Positions 28,749-41,326 of a DNA stretch of 64,000 nt are shown one piece after another. The notes beneath the pieces were generated by a model. That model made no database searches. It was not told the DNA's origin and saw nothing but the letters and a program-made list of their open reading frames with translations. Position numbers and translations under genes: made by a program. The stretch comes from Flaccisagitta enflata (taxonomy: Eukaryota > Chaetognatha > Sagittoidea > Aphragmophora). Location: the NCBI GenBank assembly GCA_965153355.1, contig OZ231128.1:36084001-36148000 (forward strand), written 5' to 3'. Within the stretch, counting starts at the first letter, position 1. The number at the start of each line of letters is the position of its first letter.

Positions 28749-28850
28749 TAGGATTCGAGCTGGGGGGGAGGGAAGTAGGACAAAGGAGGAGGAGGAAAAG
28801 GAAATTCCCCTATATGGGAGAGCATAAGTCATAGGCCGCTACCCAAAAAG

Positions 28851-29321
28851 GTTAGATTTAATGATATGGATGTAGGCCCCTTCTTTATTTCCAGTTCCAC
28901 TTTAATCGTTGACATTGTGAAGATCTGTTTTAAAATCGGAGGTGTTTACCTCATTCGATTTACCTATTGATTTGCTATTTTTCGGTTTATTTTCCTCCAT
29001 TTCCTCAATTTCGTAATCTCTGTGTAACGGGCATTTAAGTTTCGTTTCTAAACCAAAACAACAAGGGAAAGGATGTTGAAATGATGCGACCTCTTCAGAT
29101 GTAAGATGTCAAGATATTAGGACAAGATATTACAATATAGGAATATATGAAAATATACCACACCTTCTTACTTCACTCAGATGTAAAAAAAGATCTTTAA
29201 AATTGCATCAAGAAAATTTCGCGTTACATACCTTCCCATTTCAGACTGCCGTCAATTTTGGGAAAAGACAATAATATGCAGTTATCAAGGGGTTAAACCG
29301 TACCAGAGTAATTGGGCTAAT
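28851..29321. other. no recognisable feature
   Basis: AT-rich, no open frame with splice signals, no repeat. Confidence 0.4.
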
Positions 29322-29323
29322 TA

Positions 29324-30273
29324 ACAGGTCTCACAAAATTAGGCGGAAAGAGATGAAAACTCGTTGAAAAGAGCGTTAAAAATGAAAATATAATCAATCC
29401 AAGAGATGTATATCACCAATTTAAGTTCATTTTATCAACATAATGCGAAAAATGCATAAAAAAGTAAAAGGCTATCCCAAAATGAACGTGAATATGCTGA
29501 TAAGGGAAAGGTAACAAAATTTGGAATTGACACACTCTTCTTATTGTTTATGCTCGATTTCACCTTCAATTCCTCAACTGTGTTCAACATACATGGCTTT
29601 CTTTCTGCATGACTGACTCTCCTGCATCCACCAACTGAATTTCATGACAAATGGCGTTTTTTTGCATTCTATCTTCTTGAAATGACAAATGGTAAACGTC
29701 TTCCACTTTGCTACATTTTTTCCGTAAAAATCAGCAATAATCTGGCACCCCACTTTCGGTAAAACACCCTCAATCTCGCCCTACATTACGTCTGTCAAGG
29801 TGCCCAGAAAAGCCAAAATTGAAATTTGCCTGGCAAATTTTTTTTTTTTGGCAAAAATGCTTTCAAATGAGCCATTGCACAACCTTCAAATCAATTGGGA
29901 ACCATCTTTAGGGTGAGGTTAAAGTTTACATTGAATTATCATTGAAATCATTCAAATTCTGTCTCTCTCATACAAATCTATGGAAACTTCAGAGTCACCC
30001 TAAAGATGGTTTTCAATTGATTTGAAAGTTGCGCAATAGCTCATTTGAAAGCATTTTTGGAGAGGAAAAACAATTTTGCAAGGCGAAATTCAATTTCAGC
30101 TATTCTGAGCACTCTGACAGACGTACCCTACATGCAGGAAAGTCGCCAACATCGCCTTACTACAACAAAATACTGGGTCTTAGCTATTTCCATGTCAAAT
30201 TTTATCATGCTGAGGGCATTTTTACTATGTATATTGATCATTTTACTTTTCCGCCTAATTATGTGAGACCTGT
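29324..30273. repeat. TA-flanked fold-back element, 950 bp
   Basis: The ends ACAGGTCTCACAAAATTAGG and their complement are flanked by TA. Inner arms at about 29778-29915 and 30005-30140 pair well (for example TACGTCTGTCA and TGACAGACGTA). The left side contains about 320 bp extra, giving off-centre symmetry. The apparent small frames are not conserved between arms. Confidence 0.7.
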
Positions 30274-30476
30274 TACTGGACAATTAAGTATTTCTCGAGT
30301 TTGAACGCTTACCTTTATAGCTGTTTCTGTAGTCTTGGATTCTAGGGTGGTACCACGGTCTCTCATAGAGAATCTTTCGAACAACATCGAATTTGCATGG
30401 ATTGTCATCTAGATCAGAGGGGAGCAATGCCAATGACTAAATCTATTGTGCTCTTAGTTGAGTCCCAAAATTGGTA

Positions 30477-32603
30477 CAGTACCGGAATCAAAGAACTGGT
30501 GATAAGGAGGGAAGCCATATCTCTCCAATTACAAGGATATGAGATCTGAAATTTTTCTGTGGAGTGCACCTATAGTACCCCCACCCCCCATAAGGGTTTG
30601 GAGCTGTTCCGGGCAATTTTTGTTTTTGGTTGTCAAAAAAAATTTTTTTCTAAAAATTGCTATTGTAGGCTAAAAAATTTATTTCAAAAATTGTCTTTTA
30701 TGTTAAATATAGGTAATGCCAAGAGCTACAAATTTCATTTTTTGAAAAATATTTTCCGCCAATTTTTAAGGGAACGACACTAAAAAAACAAAAATTTCCA
30801 AAAAATGAAAAATAGTTATAATTTCCTAAATAATTGGCTTAACATGATAATTTTTGGCATAAAAGTAGTCCTGAGAACCTTCAATGTGTATGCAAAATTT
30901 CAACAGTCATAGTTGAATTTTAAAGGAGTTATAGCATTTTGAAATTTTAATGATTTTTTGTAAAAACCATTTTTTCTTATAAATTTTTTTTATGTCAACC
31001 ATTTTTCTTAAAATTTCATGTACAAACAAAGTAACTGATGAATTTTTGCATCCAAAAAAAAATTTGGCCACTTTGACCCCTTAAAAAAATTTTTTTTCTC
31101 TCAAAAATTGCCAAAATGACCCATTTTTCAAAGTTGAATAAAAACTGTTCCTGTCGTATGATCATCTTCAGTTTTGGTGGAGTTGTTACCTATTATCTAC
31201 CCTAACTTCACCTAAAATTTGAGCTCACTGCGCCAAACAGTTGCGGAGATATTGACTTTCAAAGTTACTTTGTCAGAGCAAAATCAGCAAAATTGGCATT
31301 TTGGCCATTTTTGCTTGAAATTTCATTTTTCTTCCAGAGACCTCCATTTTAGCTGAAGTTACTCAGGTTTAAGCATATATTCATATTCCAAAATTTCACA
31401 CTTGTCAGCCAAGCCGTTTTAGGGATATGATGGTCCAAAGTTTTTAAAAATGCAAATTTTTCAACCAAATCTTCAGGAAAAAAATAAGCAAAAATTTTTC
31501 TCAAAATGGTTTTCAAAGGGGGGTTCAACACAATTGGGAATTATCTAATTCACCCAGATCCAAAACCCGGAGGACAACCTTTTTTTTTAAATTTTTTTGA
31601 AAAATTTTCATTGTAATTTTTGTTGAAAAATTGGCGTTTTTTAAAACTTTGGACCATCATATCCCTAAAATGGCTTGGCTGACAAGTGTGAAATTTTGGA
31701 ATATGAATATATGCTTAAACCTTAGTAACTTCAGCTAAAATGGAGGTCTCTAGAAGAAAAAATGAAATTTTATGCAAGCTCAAAAATGGCCAAAATGCCA
31801 ATTTTGCTGATTTTGCTCTGACAAAGTAACTTTGAACGTCAATATCTCCGCAACCGTTTGGCGCAGTGAGCTCAAATTTTAGGTGAAGTTAGGGTAGATA
31901 ATAGGTAACAACTCCACCAAAAATGAAGATGATCGGATGACAGGAACAGTTTTTATTCAACTTTGAAAAATGGGTCATTTTGGCAATTTTTGAGAAAAAA
32001 AATTTTTTTTAAGGGGTCACAGTGGCCAAATTTTTTTTGGAAGCAAAAATTCATCAGTTACTTTGTTTGTATATGAAATTTTAAGAAAAATGGTTGACAA
32101 AAAAAAATTTTATAGGAAAAAATGGTTTTTACAAAAAATCATTAAAATTTCAAAATGCTATAACTCCTTTAAAATTCAACTATGACTGTTGAAATTTTGC
32201 ATACACATTGAAGGTTCTCAGGACTACTTTCATGCCAAAAATTATCATGTTAAGCCAATTATTTAGGATATTATAGCTATTTTTCATTTTTTTGAAATTT
32301 TTGTTTTTTTAGTGTCGTTCCCTTAAAAATTGGCGGAAAATATTTTTCAAAAAATGAAATTTGTAGCTTTTGGCATTACCTATATTTAACATAAAAGACA
32401 ATTTTTGAAATAAATTTTTTAGCCTACAATAGCAATTTTTAGAAGAAAAAAATTTTTTGACAACCAAAAACAAAAATTGCCTGGAACAGCTCCAAACCCT
32501 TATGGGGGGTGGGGGTACCACAGAAAAATTTCAGATCTCATATCCTTGTAATTGGAGAGATATGGCTTCCCTCCTTATCACCAGTTCTTTGATTCCGGTA
32601 CTG
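30477..32603. repeat. TA-flanked long palindrome, 2.1 kb with about 990-bp arms
   Basis: CAGTACCGGAATCAAAGAAC begins the left arm, and its exact complement ends the right arm; TA lies on both sides (30475-30476 and 32604-32605). Arms pair with few mismatches to about 31465 and 31628; the roughly 160-bp centre has diverged. CAGT ends and a TA target fit a Tc1/mariner-like non-autonomous element. No transposase frame is present. Confidence 0.85.
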
Positions 32604-32724
32604 TACTACAAGTCGCCAAACTGTCTATACCATACACGTAATTGTCAACGGGACATTCGGGCGCTTCACATACTAAGAGAGTTACAATTTTATGTGGTTT
32701 CTCTCAAGACCAACTTGGGAGGAT

Positions 32725-33123
32725 TTAGCGGATAAACGAATCAACAGATTCTACCACGCAGTCCAAAACGACTCTTTTCTTGAGAGTACTTTTCCCGTCG
32801 TACTCGTGTGACCATATATATATCAACTTGTTCTCAATTTGGTTAAAATGTAATGAAGTACTTTGAACGATTAAAATACCGGGAAAACGCCATCGAAGAG
32901 CTTTCTCCATTTGTCGTAGTTGTTCTTGTTGTTGTTCTCTTTCTTGACGATTTTGTCTTCGCTCATAATTCCGTTCCTTGAGCTGTCGCTTCTTCTCCTT
33001 TGATTGTACGTATAAGAGTTTTTCTGGCTGGGAGGGAAATTTTCCCACTTGTCGCGAATCTTTGAATTTGACGAGAGTCTGGGGGAGCTTCAAGATATAT
33101 GAAATAGACAAATGTAAATACAT
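32725..33123 (-). CDS. candidate exon(s), basic coiled-coil protein, unknown
   Basis: This minus-strand frame encodes a strongly basic helical stretch (KEKKRQLKERNYERRQNRQE then REQQQEQLRQMEKALRW). A likely acceptor is CTTGAAGCTCCCCCAG|AC (exon from about 33075). A possible donor is TTTCCCG|GTATTT at about 32885, after the helix. Either the frame reads through to its stop at 32725 or the exon ends at that donor. I recognise no family. Confidence 0.3.
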   Translation of the reverse strand: MYLHLSISYILKLPQTLVKFKDSRQVGKFPSQPEKLLYVQSKEKKRQLKERNYERRQNRQEREQQQEQLRQMEKALRWRFPGILIVQSTSLHFNQIENKLIYIWSHEYDGKSTLKKRVVLDCVVESVDSFIR

Positions 33124-33228
33124 GGTATTTTTTAAACATTTATGTGCGGTTTAGATTTAAATTCATGCACTAAAAAGAAAAAAAGGAAAGAAAAACAAAA
33201 ACAGGCAACATTTCTGCTGAATAACTAA

Positions 33229-33366
33229 CTAGGCCGAGTAGACGGTAAAACGGTTCCCATCACTTTTCCTCAGTATGTTGTTGACAAAAGGTATCTCTGC
33301 TACAAATATAGGTTGTAGGAGCGCGTTGATGTGATCACCACTCAGAAACCCGAAAGGAAAGCAATA
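33229..33366 (-). CDS. candidate terminal exon, unknown protein
   Basis: Minus-strand acceptor TCTAGCACTGCAG|TATTGC at 33368/33367 precedes about 45 codons ending at TAG (33231-33229). The product includes LSGDHINALLQPIFV and SDGNRFTVYSA, a composition typical of a folded protein. Upstream sequence runs into an R1 copy. It may belong with the coiled-coil exon candidate just downstream, but this exon contains a stop, so they would be separate transcripts. Confidence 0.28.
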   Translation of the reverse strand, partial: YCFPFGFLSGDHINALLQPIFVAEIPFVNNILRKSDGNRFTVYSA

Positions 33367-33396
33367 CTGCAGTGCTAGAATATATCTGACAATATC

Positions 33397-33600
33397 GGGT
33401 GGGCATCCAACCCCCATCCACACCCTAATCCAACCCCCTATTTTACAGAAATATTATATATAACGCTCGTTTTTCGACTCGATCATACCGGACGTACCAA
33501 TGGATCTTCAGTCCGACAGACAGACGGACGGACGGACAAACGGACACACGGACGAGCACAGATAAAGCCACTTAAAGACTTGCGTATCCGCGACAAAAAA
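33397..33600 (-). repeat. R1 copy, degenerate ends
   Basis: On the minus strand: TTTTTTGTCGCGGATACGCA, tetramer block GTCCGTCCGTCTGTCTGTCG, and GGATGGGGGTTGGATGCCC near the 3' side. The 3' complement is not preserved. Confidence 0.6.
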
Positions 33601-33780
33601 TATCGCGCGATCGCGTCGAGCGTATCAAAAGAGGTTCCAGGATCGTGACTGATCATCACCTCTTTGCATCCTGTGCTGCAGCTGCCGCTCCTATCTCCAA
33701 TATCCCGCTCCATTATTTCGTTTTTACTTTCAAGAAGACGGCATTCTGTTCAGAACTGGAAGGTTGATGCCAATGTTGTG

Positions 33781-33995
33781 TTTTGGTCGCGTGCTACGCG
33801 ACTCTACACCCCACTTTGTCGGTCGGTCCGTCCGTCCGTCCGTCCGTCTGTCTGTCACACTATACTTTTTTTTTTTTTTTTTTTGGTCTTTCACCTCAAG
33901 GTTCCTGCTCAAATGATCATGTCACCTCAAATACGGCCCCTGCCAACCCGCACGCGACTGGGGCCCCATGGGGTAGCTGTGTATCCGGCCTTGTT
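33781..33995 (+). repeat. R1 copy, GTCGCGTGC/GCACGCGAC stem class
   Basis: Hairpin GTCGCGTGCTACGCGACT, GTCGGTCGGTCCGTCCGTCC, 3' arm CCCGCACGCGACTGGGG, end GTGTATCCGGCCTTGTTTT. A CCCCATGGGG insertion follows the 3' arm. Confidence 0.88.
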
Positions 33996-33999
33996 TTAA

Positions 34000-34450
34000 G
34001 TAAAGCCATGTCGTAAAGAAATTGAATATGTAAGATTACTGTATGATGATCTGATGTACAGTCAGATGAACGTTCACTCGTTTTGCCAATTGACAGTTGT
34101 CATTTATTCATTGCAAAGAAAAAAAAAAGATGGAAAGGCTTCACTCCCTCACCTTCCGCTTTACGTGCCCTTATTGCTCGTTCGCAGGTCACGACCAAAT
34201 ACGACAAAAAAAATCATGAGCAAAAACGTGTTTTCTGCGCGCGATTACGAATCTTGAGTCGCAGTAATCTTTTTAATTATGTCGCGTTTCAAAATGCAAT
34301 ATGCAATCAGAGTACACTTAGCCTTTACCTATACTTTGTCTTGCTGATTGCATTGCTTTAGAAATTGAAATATCTAATCTTTGTACTAGTGAATCAGTCC
34401 AAGCATGCAACCACAAATAATAATCGAGCAAAAAACCGCATCTTGCACGA
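34000..34450. other. no recognisable feature
   Basis: Unique-looking sequence without splice-flanked frames or repeats. Confidence 0.4.
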
Positions 34451-34451
34451 G

Positions 34452-34460
34452 CAACAACAA

Positions 34461-34529
<69 letters not shown>

Positions 34530-34669
34530 AAAAACAAAACATCAACAACAACCATAACAACAACAAAAATGATAAAGTTGACTTCAAGTTCACCACGTTC
34601 ACGACAACGACAACAACAAAAACGACAACGGCAATGACAACGACATCGACATCGACGACAACATTGACG

Positions 34670-34763
<94 letters not shown>

Positions 34764-34837
34764 AACGACAACAAAAACGACAACAACAACCACAACAACG
34801 ACATCGACAACAAGATTGCAACAACAACAACAACATT

Positions 34838-34923
<86 letters not shown>

Positions 34924-34925
34924 CT
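34452..34925 (+). repeat. (AAC)n microsatellite with CGA/CAT interruptions
   Basis: About 470 bp of CAA triplets, interrupted near 34605-34670 and 34770-34825 by CGACAACGACATCGACAT-like runs. Long frames in all readings (poly-Asn, Thr, Gln, Leu, Val, Cys) are repeat translations. Confidence 0.95.
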
Positions 34926-35103
34926 ATAGTTATCAAAATCATTGACAGCGCCCCTCTGTTCCTTTGTTTTCATACAAATATGAAAAGAATTGACAATCTG
35001 TAGGTAGAATTACTAGCTTAATGTTGAATGAAAATCGTCTCCATTCCTTAAAACAAAAAGGCAGTGATATGTTGGATTGCCATTTGCCGAACAAACGTAC
35101 GAA

Positions 35104-35649
35104 CAGAGCCCCGCAGAGGCCTATACAACTTATAAAAATTATAGGGGCCCGAGCCTCCAGGGGGCCCCTTAATTATTATAGAAACAAAGAGGAAAGAAAG
35201 GAAAATGGGAGATAAAAGAGAAAAAAAGGAAAAAAAAAGAAAAAAAAAAAAAAGAAGTCATAGGCTCAATACAAACTAAGGCCCCTGATTGAAGGAAGTG
35301 CAAAACCAAGTTTTTTGCTAAATGTATAAAGACTTAAAAGTGATGTATACTAAAACTGCATATGAAATGTGCAACAAAAAGTATCTTACAAAAAACTTTA
35401 GGAAAACGTTTTTGAAAAATAAACTTAACATATAAAAGTAAAATAAAACATTCAAAAGCTACTCATTTCTGTATAGTATATGCTTCCACTCATTTACTTA
35501 CATATCCAATTTTAGGTACTACCTAAATTTAGTGGTTACTGAAATTCAAAACCTTTGGATAAGTAACCTTTGAATATGTTACGCCTACCCGGGGGGGGGG
35601 CTGGATTTTTTGATTGTATAGGGGCCCCAAACTCCTCAGCGGGGCCCTG
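35104..35649. mobile_element. hAT-type non-autonomous element (546 bp)
   Basis: Inverted ends CAGAGCCCCGCAGAGG and CCTCAGCGGGGCCCTG are bordered by a perfect 8-bp direct duplication CGTACGAA (35096-35103 and 35650-35657). CAG...CTG ends with an 8-bp duplication are the hAT signature. A second inner inverted motif (GGGGCCC) repeats near each end. No transposase coding is present. Confidence 0.85.
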
Positions 35650-35689
35650 CGTACGAATGTTAGCGCCTTAGCGGTGCCCTTACCCTGCC

Positions 35690-35830
35690 TGAGTATTTTG
35701 TAATTGTGATTGAAGTTGAGGGAGGGAGTGCTGCGGCCCAGAAGGGGGCAATGAGCTATGCCTTCATACATGGGGAAGTTTCTCTTCTTCTCCTTCTAGC
35801 AGTTGGGATTGAAGCCTTTGTTTTGATTCG
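35690..35830. repeat. R3 terminal fragment
   Basis: GAGGGAGTGCTGCGGCCCAG, AATGAGCTATGCCTTCATAC and TGGGATTGAAGCCTTTGTTT are an R3 end plus one or two array units. No partner end is nearby. Confidence 0.55.
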
Positions 35831-36113
35831 GCTTAAATCATACATTTAATTCAGCCAAGTGATATGGTAATTATTTATGTTTTTTTTCTCCTGTTTGTTA
35901 TTTTTTTCCCGTATTTATGCGCGTTGTTGTATACTCTGCAACAATCCACTTGTCGACCAATAAAAACCATATTCTTATTAAGTAAGCCGGACGAAGACAA
36001 ATTCCCAGCTTTTGCTATGGGACGCACCAGAAGGTCCTAACCATTATGGACACTACCGTTTTTCATCCTTAGTCTTTCGAACTCTTACCTTTTAAGTCCT
36101 TTTCACATCTCAG

Positions 36114-37349
<1,236 letters not shown>

Positions 37350-38594
37350 TTGTTATTGCGTGTACAAATCTGGAAAAAAAAGTTTATTACTCAAACGTTT
37401 TTTCTTTTAATTTTGTTTCTTACACGTCACGGAAAAAAGAACAGTCGTAAGCGTTAGATGGCCAAAGGCAACCATCTCCTTGCCCCCCCCCCCCTCCTCC
37501 CTTTTGATGGTTAAAAACGATAAAAAGACACATTCAAACCGCGCTCCAACGCGCAACAGACCCTTCAGTGAGGGAATTCCAACTCTAATAGATGCATGTT
37601 CATGGTCCCTCCAGTTGGGTGCTTCACATAGCAAAAGTTGCTTATTTCTTTTCGTTCTCTTTACCTAATGTGGAGTGGCCAATTTTAGGACCCTTACCAT
37701 TTTTCTTTTATCAAAAATCGTTCATCTTCCGTTTTTTAGAAAATTGTTTTTGAGAGCCTAATTTGTATATTGCAGTGGGATTAAAAGATATGCTGATCTT
37801 CTTTGAATTAGCGTTTTCAAATTTTTGCTCTTTAAAGAATTGTAAATCTGCCTTTTCACAAACTCTTTTGTAACTTATGCGCTGATATTTTAATTCATTT
37901 TTACAGAAATCATGATTTTCTAAAACAAACAATTGTACCTTTTGTAACGGGACTACACAGGATTTTGCTGAATTCTGGGAAATCTGAGGAAACTTTAAGG
38001 CCAAAACAAAAACGGAAGATGAAGGAATTTTGAGAAAAGGAAAACGGTCATCTTCATGATTTTTTTCACTCCATATTGGGTTAGCGGAACGAGAAGAAAA
38101 TCAAATTTTTTGCCATGCGAAGCGCGCAATCCCTCCAGCCTATATTGGCTATCTAGAACAGAATTCCGCTCAGGGTTCATACAGATGAGATTGGTTAGTC
38201 CCTTAGAATCCGTTACAGCGGGATCTAATTGTAAATAGATGACAACGGGTCGGGGGTGTGTCCGCAAATCAGAAGAAATATCACTTGACGTCAATCAACA
38301 AGCCATTCGTTTAACCGATAGTTAGAAAAAGCTTTACTTGAACTTTGTTATGTTTTTTCCTCCTTTAAAGGCCAAGCTGTGCTTAATTCCACTTAAATCT
38401 CGTCTAGAGGCTGATCTGCAGACGGAGAGGGGGAGAAAGAGAGAGAGGGAGAGAGGGATAAATAAACAAATCGCTCGACAGATAGATAAAGAAACAAACT
38501 TAGTTTCAACGTCAAAGTTTCTTTCTCCCCTCCTCCCCCGAGCTTTCACAGAAAAGTAACTTCTTTCGGTTTTTGTTTAGGAACCCCTTAATCT
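37350..38594. other. intergenic; R3 scrap only
   Basis: AGTCGTAAGCGTTAGATGGC near 37443-37490 resembles an R3 left end. It also includes the 3' flank of the membrane-protein exon; no clear poly(A) signal. Nothing else is supported. Confidence 0.4.
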
Positions 38595-38739
38595 TTTTTT
38601 AGTCGCGGACACGTGACTCTACACCTTGCCGTGTCGGTCCGTCGGTCCGTCCGTAACATTTCTGAATTGCGAGCGGTTTTCGCATTACCGCTCCTGCCAA
38701 ACCGTCCGCGACTGTATTGCCGTGTATCCGGCCTTGTTT
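38595..38739 (+). repeat. R1 copy, GTCGCGGAC/GTCCGCGAC stem class
   Basis: Hairpin AGTCGCGGACACGTGACT, then GTCGGTCCGTCGGTCCGTCC. 3' arm CCGTCCGCGACTG, end CCGTGTATCCGGCCTTGTTT. At 145 bp this is the most compact full copy. Confidence 0.88.
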
Positions 38740-39416
38740 ATTAGGTACATCCATTTTTTTCTATTTCTTTTCATCTATAGCAAGCTTATATACTCATTTG
38801 GGATTGTACGTCTTTATACTTGCATGTACATATACATGTATGTGTGGGGTGTGTGTATCTATAGAAGAACGGCTGAGATTGTTTTGTAATACACTATCAA
38901 ATAACAATGTTATTTGATATTCTATTGCAAAACAATTATTCTTCATCAGAACAAAAAACATTAAATACACATCAGTTCTTTGGACGCAGCTCTCAAAATC
39001 TTGCAAGTTAGCGCCAAGAAGACTTTAGAAATTATGAACGTCTTAAGTGAAAAAAATCGTCGGCTAATATTTTCATGGGTGCTCGTAGGTTGTTGCGGTA
39101 GATGCGCCAAGAGGCCACCGTTAAATGCATAAGCAGTATTTTCTTCGAAAAGGGATGTACTTTTCCAACTTCTGTTATTCTTTCCAAAATCCATTTAACA
39201 AATTCATAAAGAAAACATTTTGTGCCCAAATATTTCAAGTTGAACCTTTTTTAATCGATTTTCTGGTTTTAATCCTGAAATTAAATTTCGGGTGCTGAGG
39301 CCTCGGAAGGGAAAGGGGGCTAAGAGTTACGGAAATATCTTGGCTCCCACGGGTAGGGAAAAATGATGAAAAACGAAAATGTTTTCTGAATATTTTTAGT
39401 TGATAGGTGTTTTTCC
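38740..39416. other. no recognisable feature
   Basis: AT-rich sequence with a small inverted motif (ATAACAATGTTAT near 38900). No gene. Confidence 0.4.
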
Positions 39417-39702
39417 TTTTTCAGTTACGGACGCGCAACTCTATAAGAGGCTTTGTCCGTCCATCGGTCCGTCCGTTGGTCCGACCGTCGGTCCATCGTT
39501 CCATCGTTCCATCTGTCGGTCCGTCATGCTCCAGTTGAAAATGCGAAAAATGCGTATTTCTGATACCGCAATTGTTATTTTGTGTGTGGGATGGTGTTTG
39601 AGTGTGTGGCAGGAGTGGTTGGGGTGAGTCTGGGGGTTGGATGCCCCTGCCCACCTGTCCGCAACGATATTGTGACCCCGCGTCACTTGTTGTTATGCTT
39701 TA
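39417..39702 (+). repeat. R1 copy, long-tail variant, GTTGCG/CGCAAC class
   Basis: Start TTTTTCAGTTACGGACGCGC then AACT, block GTCCGTCCATCGGTCCGTCC, 3' arm CCTGTCCGCAACGATA, then a tail TTGTGACCCCGCGTCACTTG. Relative to short copies the interior has extra T/G-rich sequence. Confidence 0.8.
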
Positions 39703-39788
39703 CCTATCTATTTGCTATTTAGATCAAGGCAGAGAGCAAATTTCATGTGAATATGAAGACCTCCATTGTTTCTGTCTTATCTTTCCAT

Positions 39789-39835
39789 ATTTAGTCGCTA
39801 TACCCGTCCGTATGTCCGTCTGACGCTGCTGACCC
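39789..39835 (+). repeat. R1 5' fragment
   Basis: TTTAGTCGCTATACCCGTCC then GTATGTCCGTCTGACG; the hairpin is decayed and there is no 3' end. Confidence 0.45.
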
Positions 39836-39928
39836 TGACTCCCTGACCATCCACATATACAAGCATCTGCAATTGACCGTGTTTCCAGCCGTTCTTATCC
39901 TATTACTAAATATCTGTCCGTTACTTCG

Positions 39929-40091
39929 ATTTTTAGTCGCGGACACGCGACTTTACACCTTGCCGTGTCGGTCCGTCCGTCCATTGGTCCGTCTGTCGAT
40001 CCGTCCGTAACATATTTGAATTCCGAGCGGGTTTCGCCCCATGCTCCTGCCCAACCGTCTGCGACTAGACTGCCGTGGATCTGGCCTTGTT
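39929..40091 (+). repeat. R1 copy, GTCGCGGAC/GTC(T)GCGAC stem class
   Basis: Hairpin AGTCGCGGACACGCGACT, then GTCGGTCCGTCCGTCC. 3' arm CCGTCTGCGACTAGAC carries one mismatch to the stem, end CTGGCCTTGTTTTT. Confidence 0.85.
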
Positions 40092-40149
40092 TTTTTTTTT
40101 AGGATGCGTACCCTAGCTGTTATACGAGAGTGTGTCTGTAAAATTTAGA

Positions 40150-41030
40150 CTTGTAGGTCCGTCCTTACCATTTATTCCTCATCCCTTTCACCTTCTTCAT
40201 CTTCTGCTTCTTCTTCTTTTTTCACTTTCATTTCCTTCTCCCTCTCCTTGTCTCTTCTTGTTCTCCCCTTGTTCTTTTCCTTTTTTACCTACTTCTTCTT
40301 CTTCTCTTCCCTTTCCCCCATCATGGCTGTTCTTCTACATATATGATCTGAACATCTTTCTAGTCTCACTATCTCACTTTCTCTCCCTTTTATAATCTTT
40401 CTCTCTCCTGTGTTCTCCCGATTGATCTTTGGAATGTGAATCGAGTTTTACAAAGGAAATGCATCATTTTCATCTCTCTCTCTTTCTCTCACTCGAAAAA
40501 GGCTTTTTTAAGCGCTTTTGAATGAACAAGTTACGCCAGACGCGTCATGCTGAGGGCCAAACAAATGTTACACCAATTCGGGTGAAGGTAGCACTCGACC
40601 GCTTTTATCTCTCGCTCGACCTTCAACCTACAACCTCCACCTCCCCTTTCTTGTCTATGTTTGATCATTGTCTTTTTTTCTATCTTTTTGGTTGTTTTTT
40701 TTTTTCTACGATGCATTGTTTATTTCTTTTTCTTCGTCTCTATTCTTTTTTTGTTGTCTTCACCATTTTTTCTTTTTTTTTATCTTTTACCTTTTTAGTT
40801 TTCTTCATTCTTGCTTTCCGTCTTCCTTTCTTCCTTTCTTTCCTTCCTCCCCTCTTTGTTTGATTATTGTTTTCTTTTCTATCTTTTTGGTTGATTTTCT
40901 TCTCTATGATGCATTGTTTATTTCTTCCTTCGTCTCTCGCTATCTTTTTTCTTTATTGCCTTCATCCTTTTTTTTTTAACTTTCTTCCTTTCTTTCGTCC
41001 TTTCTTTTTTCTTCCTTCCTTCCTTCCTTT
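40150..41030 (+). repeat. pyrimidine-rich low-complexity region
   Basis: TTC/CTTT/TCC-rich sequence for about 880 bp, with a degenerate internal repeat of about 200 bp (GATCATTGTCTTTTTTTCTA versus GATTATTGTTTTCTTTTCTA). Long Phe/Ser/Leu frames are compositional, not genes. Confidence 0.8.
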
Positions 41031-41326
41031 TTGGGCAGCGGCCCTGAAGGCGTCGATGTCCTATGCTTTCACATGTATGGGGAATTTTCTCCTTCTCCTT
41101 CTTCTACGTCTCCCCCTCAACCCATTGAACCAAAATCCTACTAGGAGGCCAAATGCCCAAATCCCAGTCTCGAGGCCTAAATCCCAGCCTCAAGGCCCAA
41201 ATCCTATCCTTGAGAACAAAATCAAATTCTCGAGGCCCAAATCCCAGCCTCAAGGCCCAAATCCCAGTTAGATGCCCAAATCACAGCCTCAAGGCCCAAA
41301 CCCGATCCTCAAGACCCAAATCCTAT

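Larger units (their letters stand above)
26950..28850. repeat. R3 fold-back element carrying two palindromic inserts
   Basis: Left end AGTCGCAAAATCGTTAGATG then GTCAGCGGCAACC. Right end CCCCTATATGGGAGAGCATA then GGCCGCTACCCAAAAA. GGGATTTGAGCCTCAAGGCT-type repeats fill 27100-27240 and 27481-27640. Two separate palindromes (27239-27480 and 27639-28748) lie within. Confidence 0.65.

Noticed and set aside
34318-34945. Long frames on both strands rich in Gln, Asn, Leu, Val or Cys
   Set aside because: Translations of the AAC array with its CGA/CAT interruptions.
40132-41000. Phe/Ser/Leu-rich frames in the pyrimidine-rich tract
   Set aside because: Compositional artefact: TTC/CTT/TCC repeats read as Phe, Leu and Ser.
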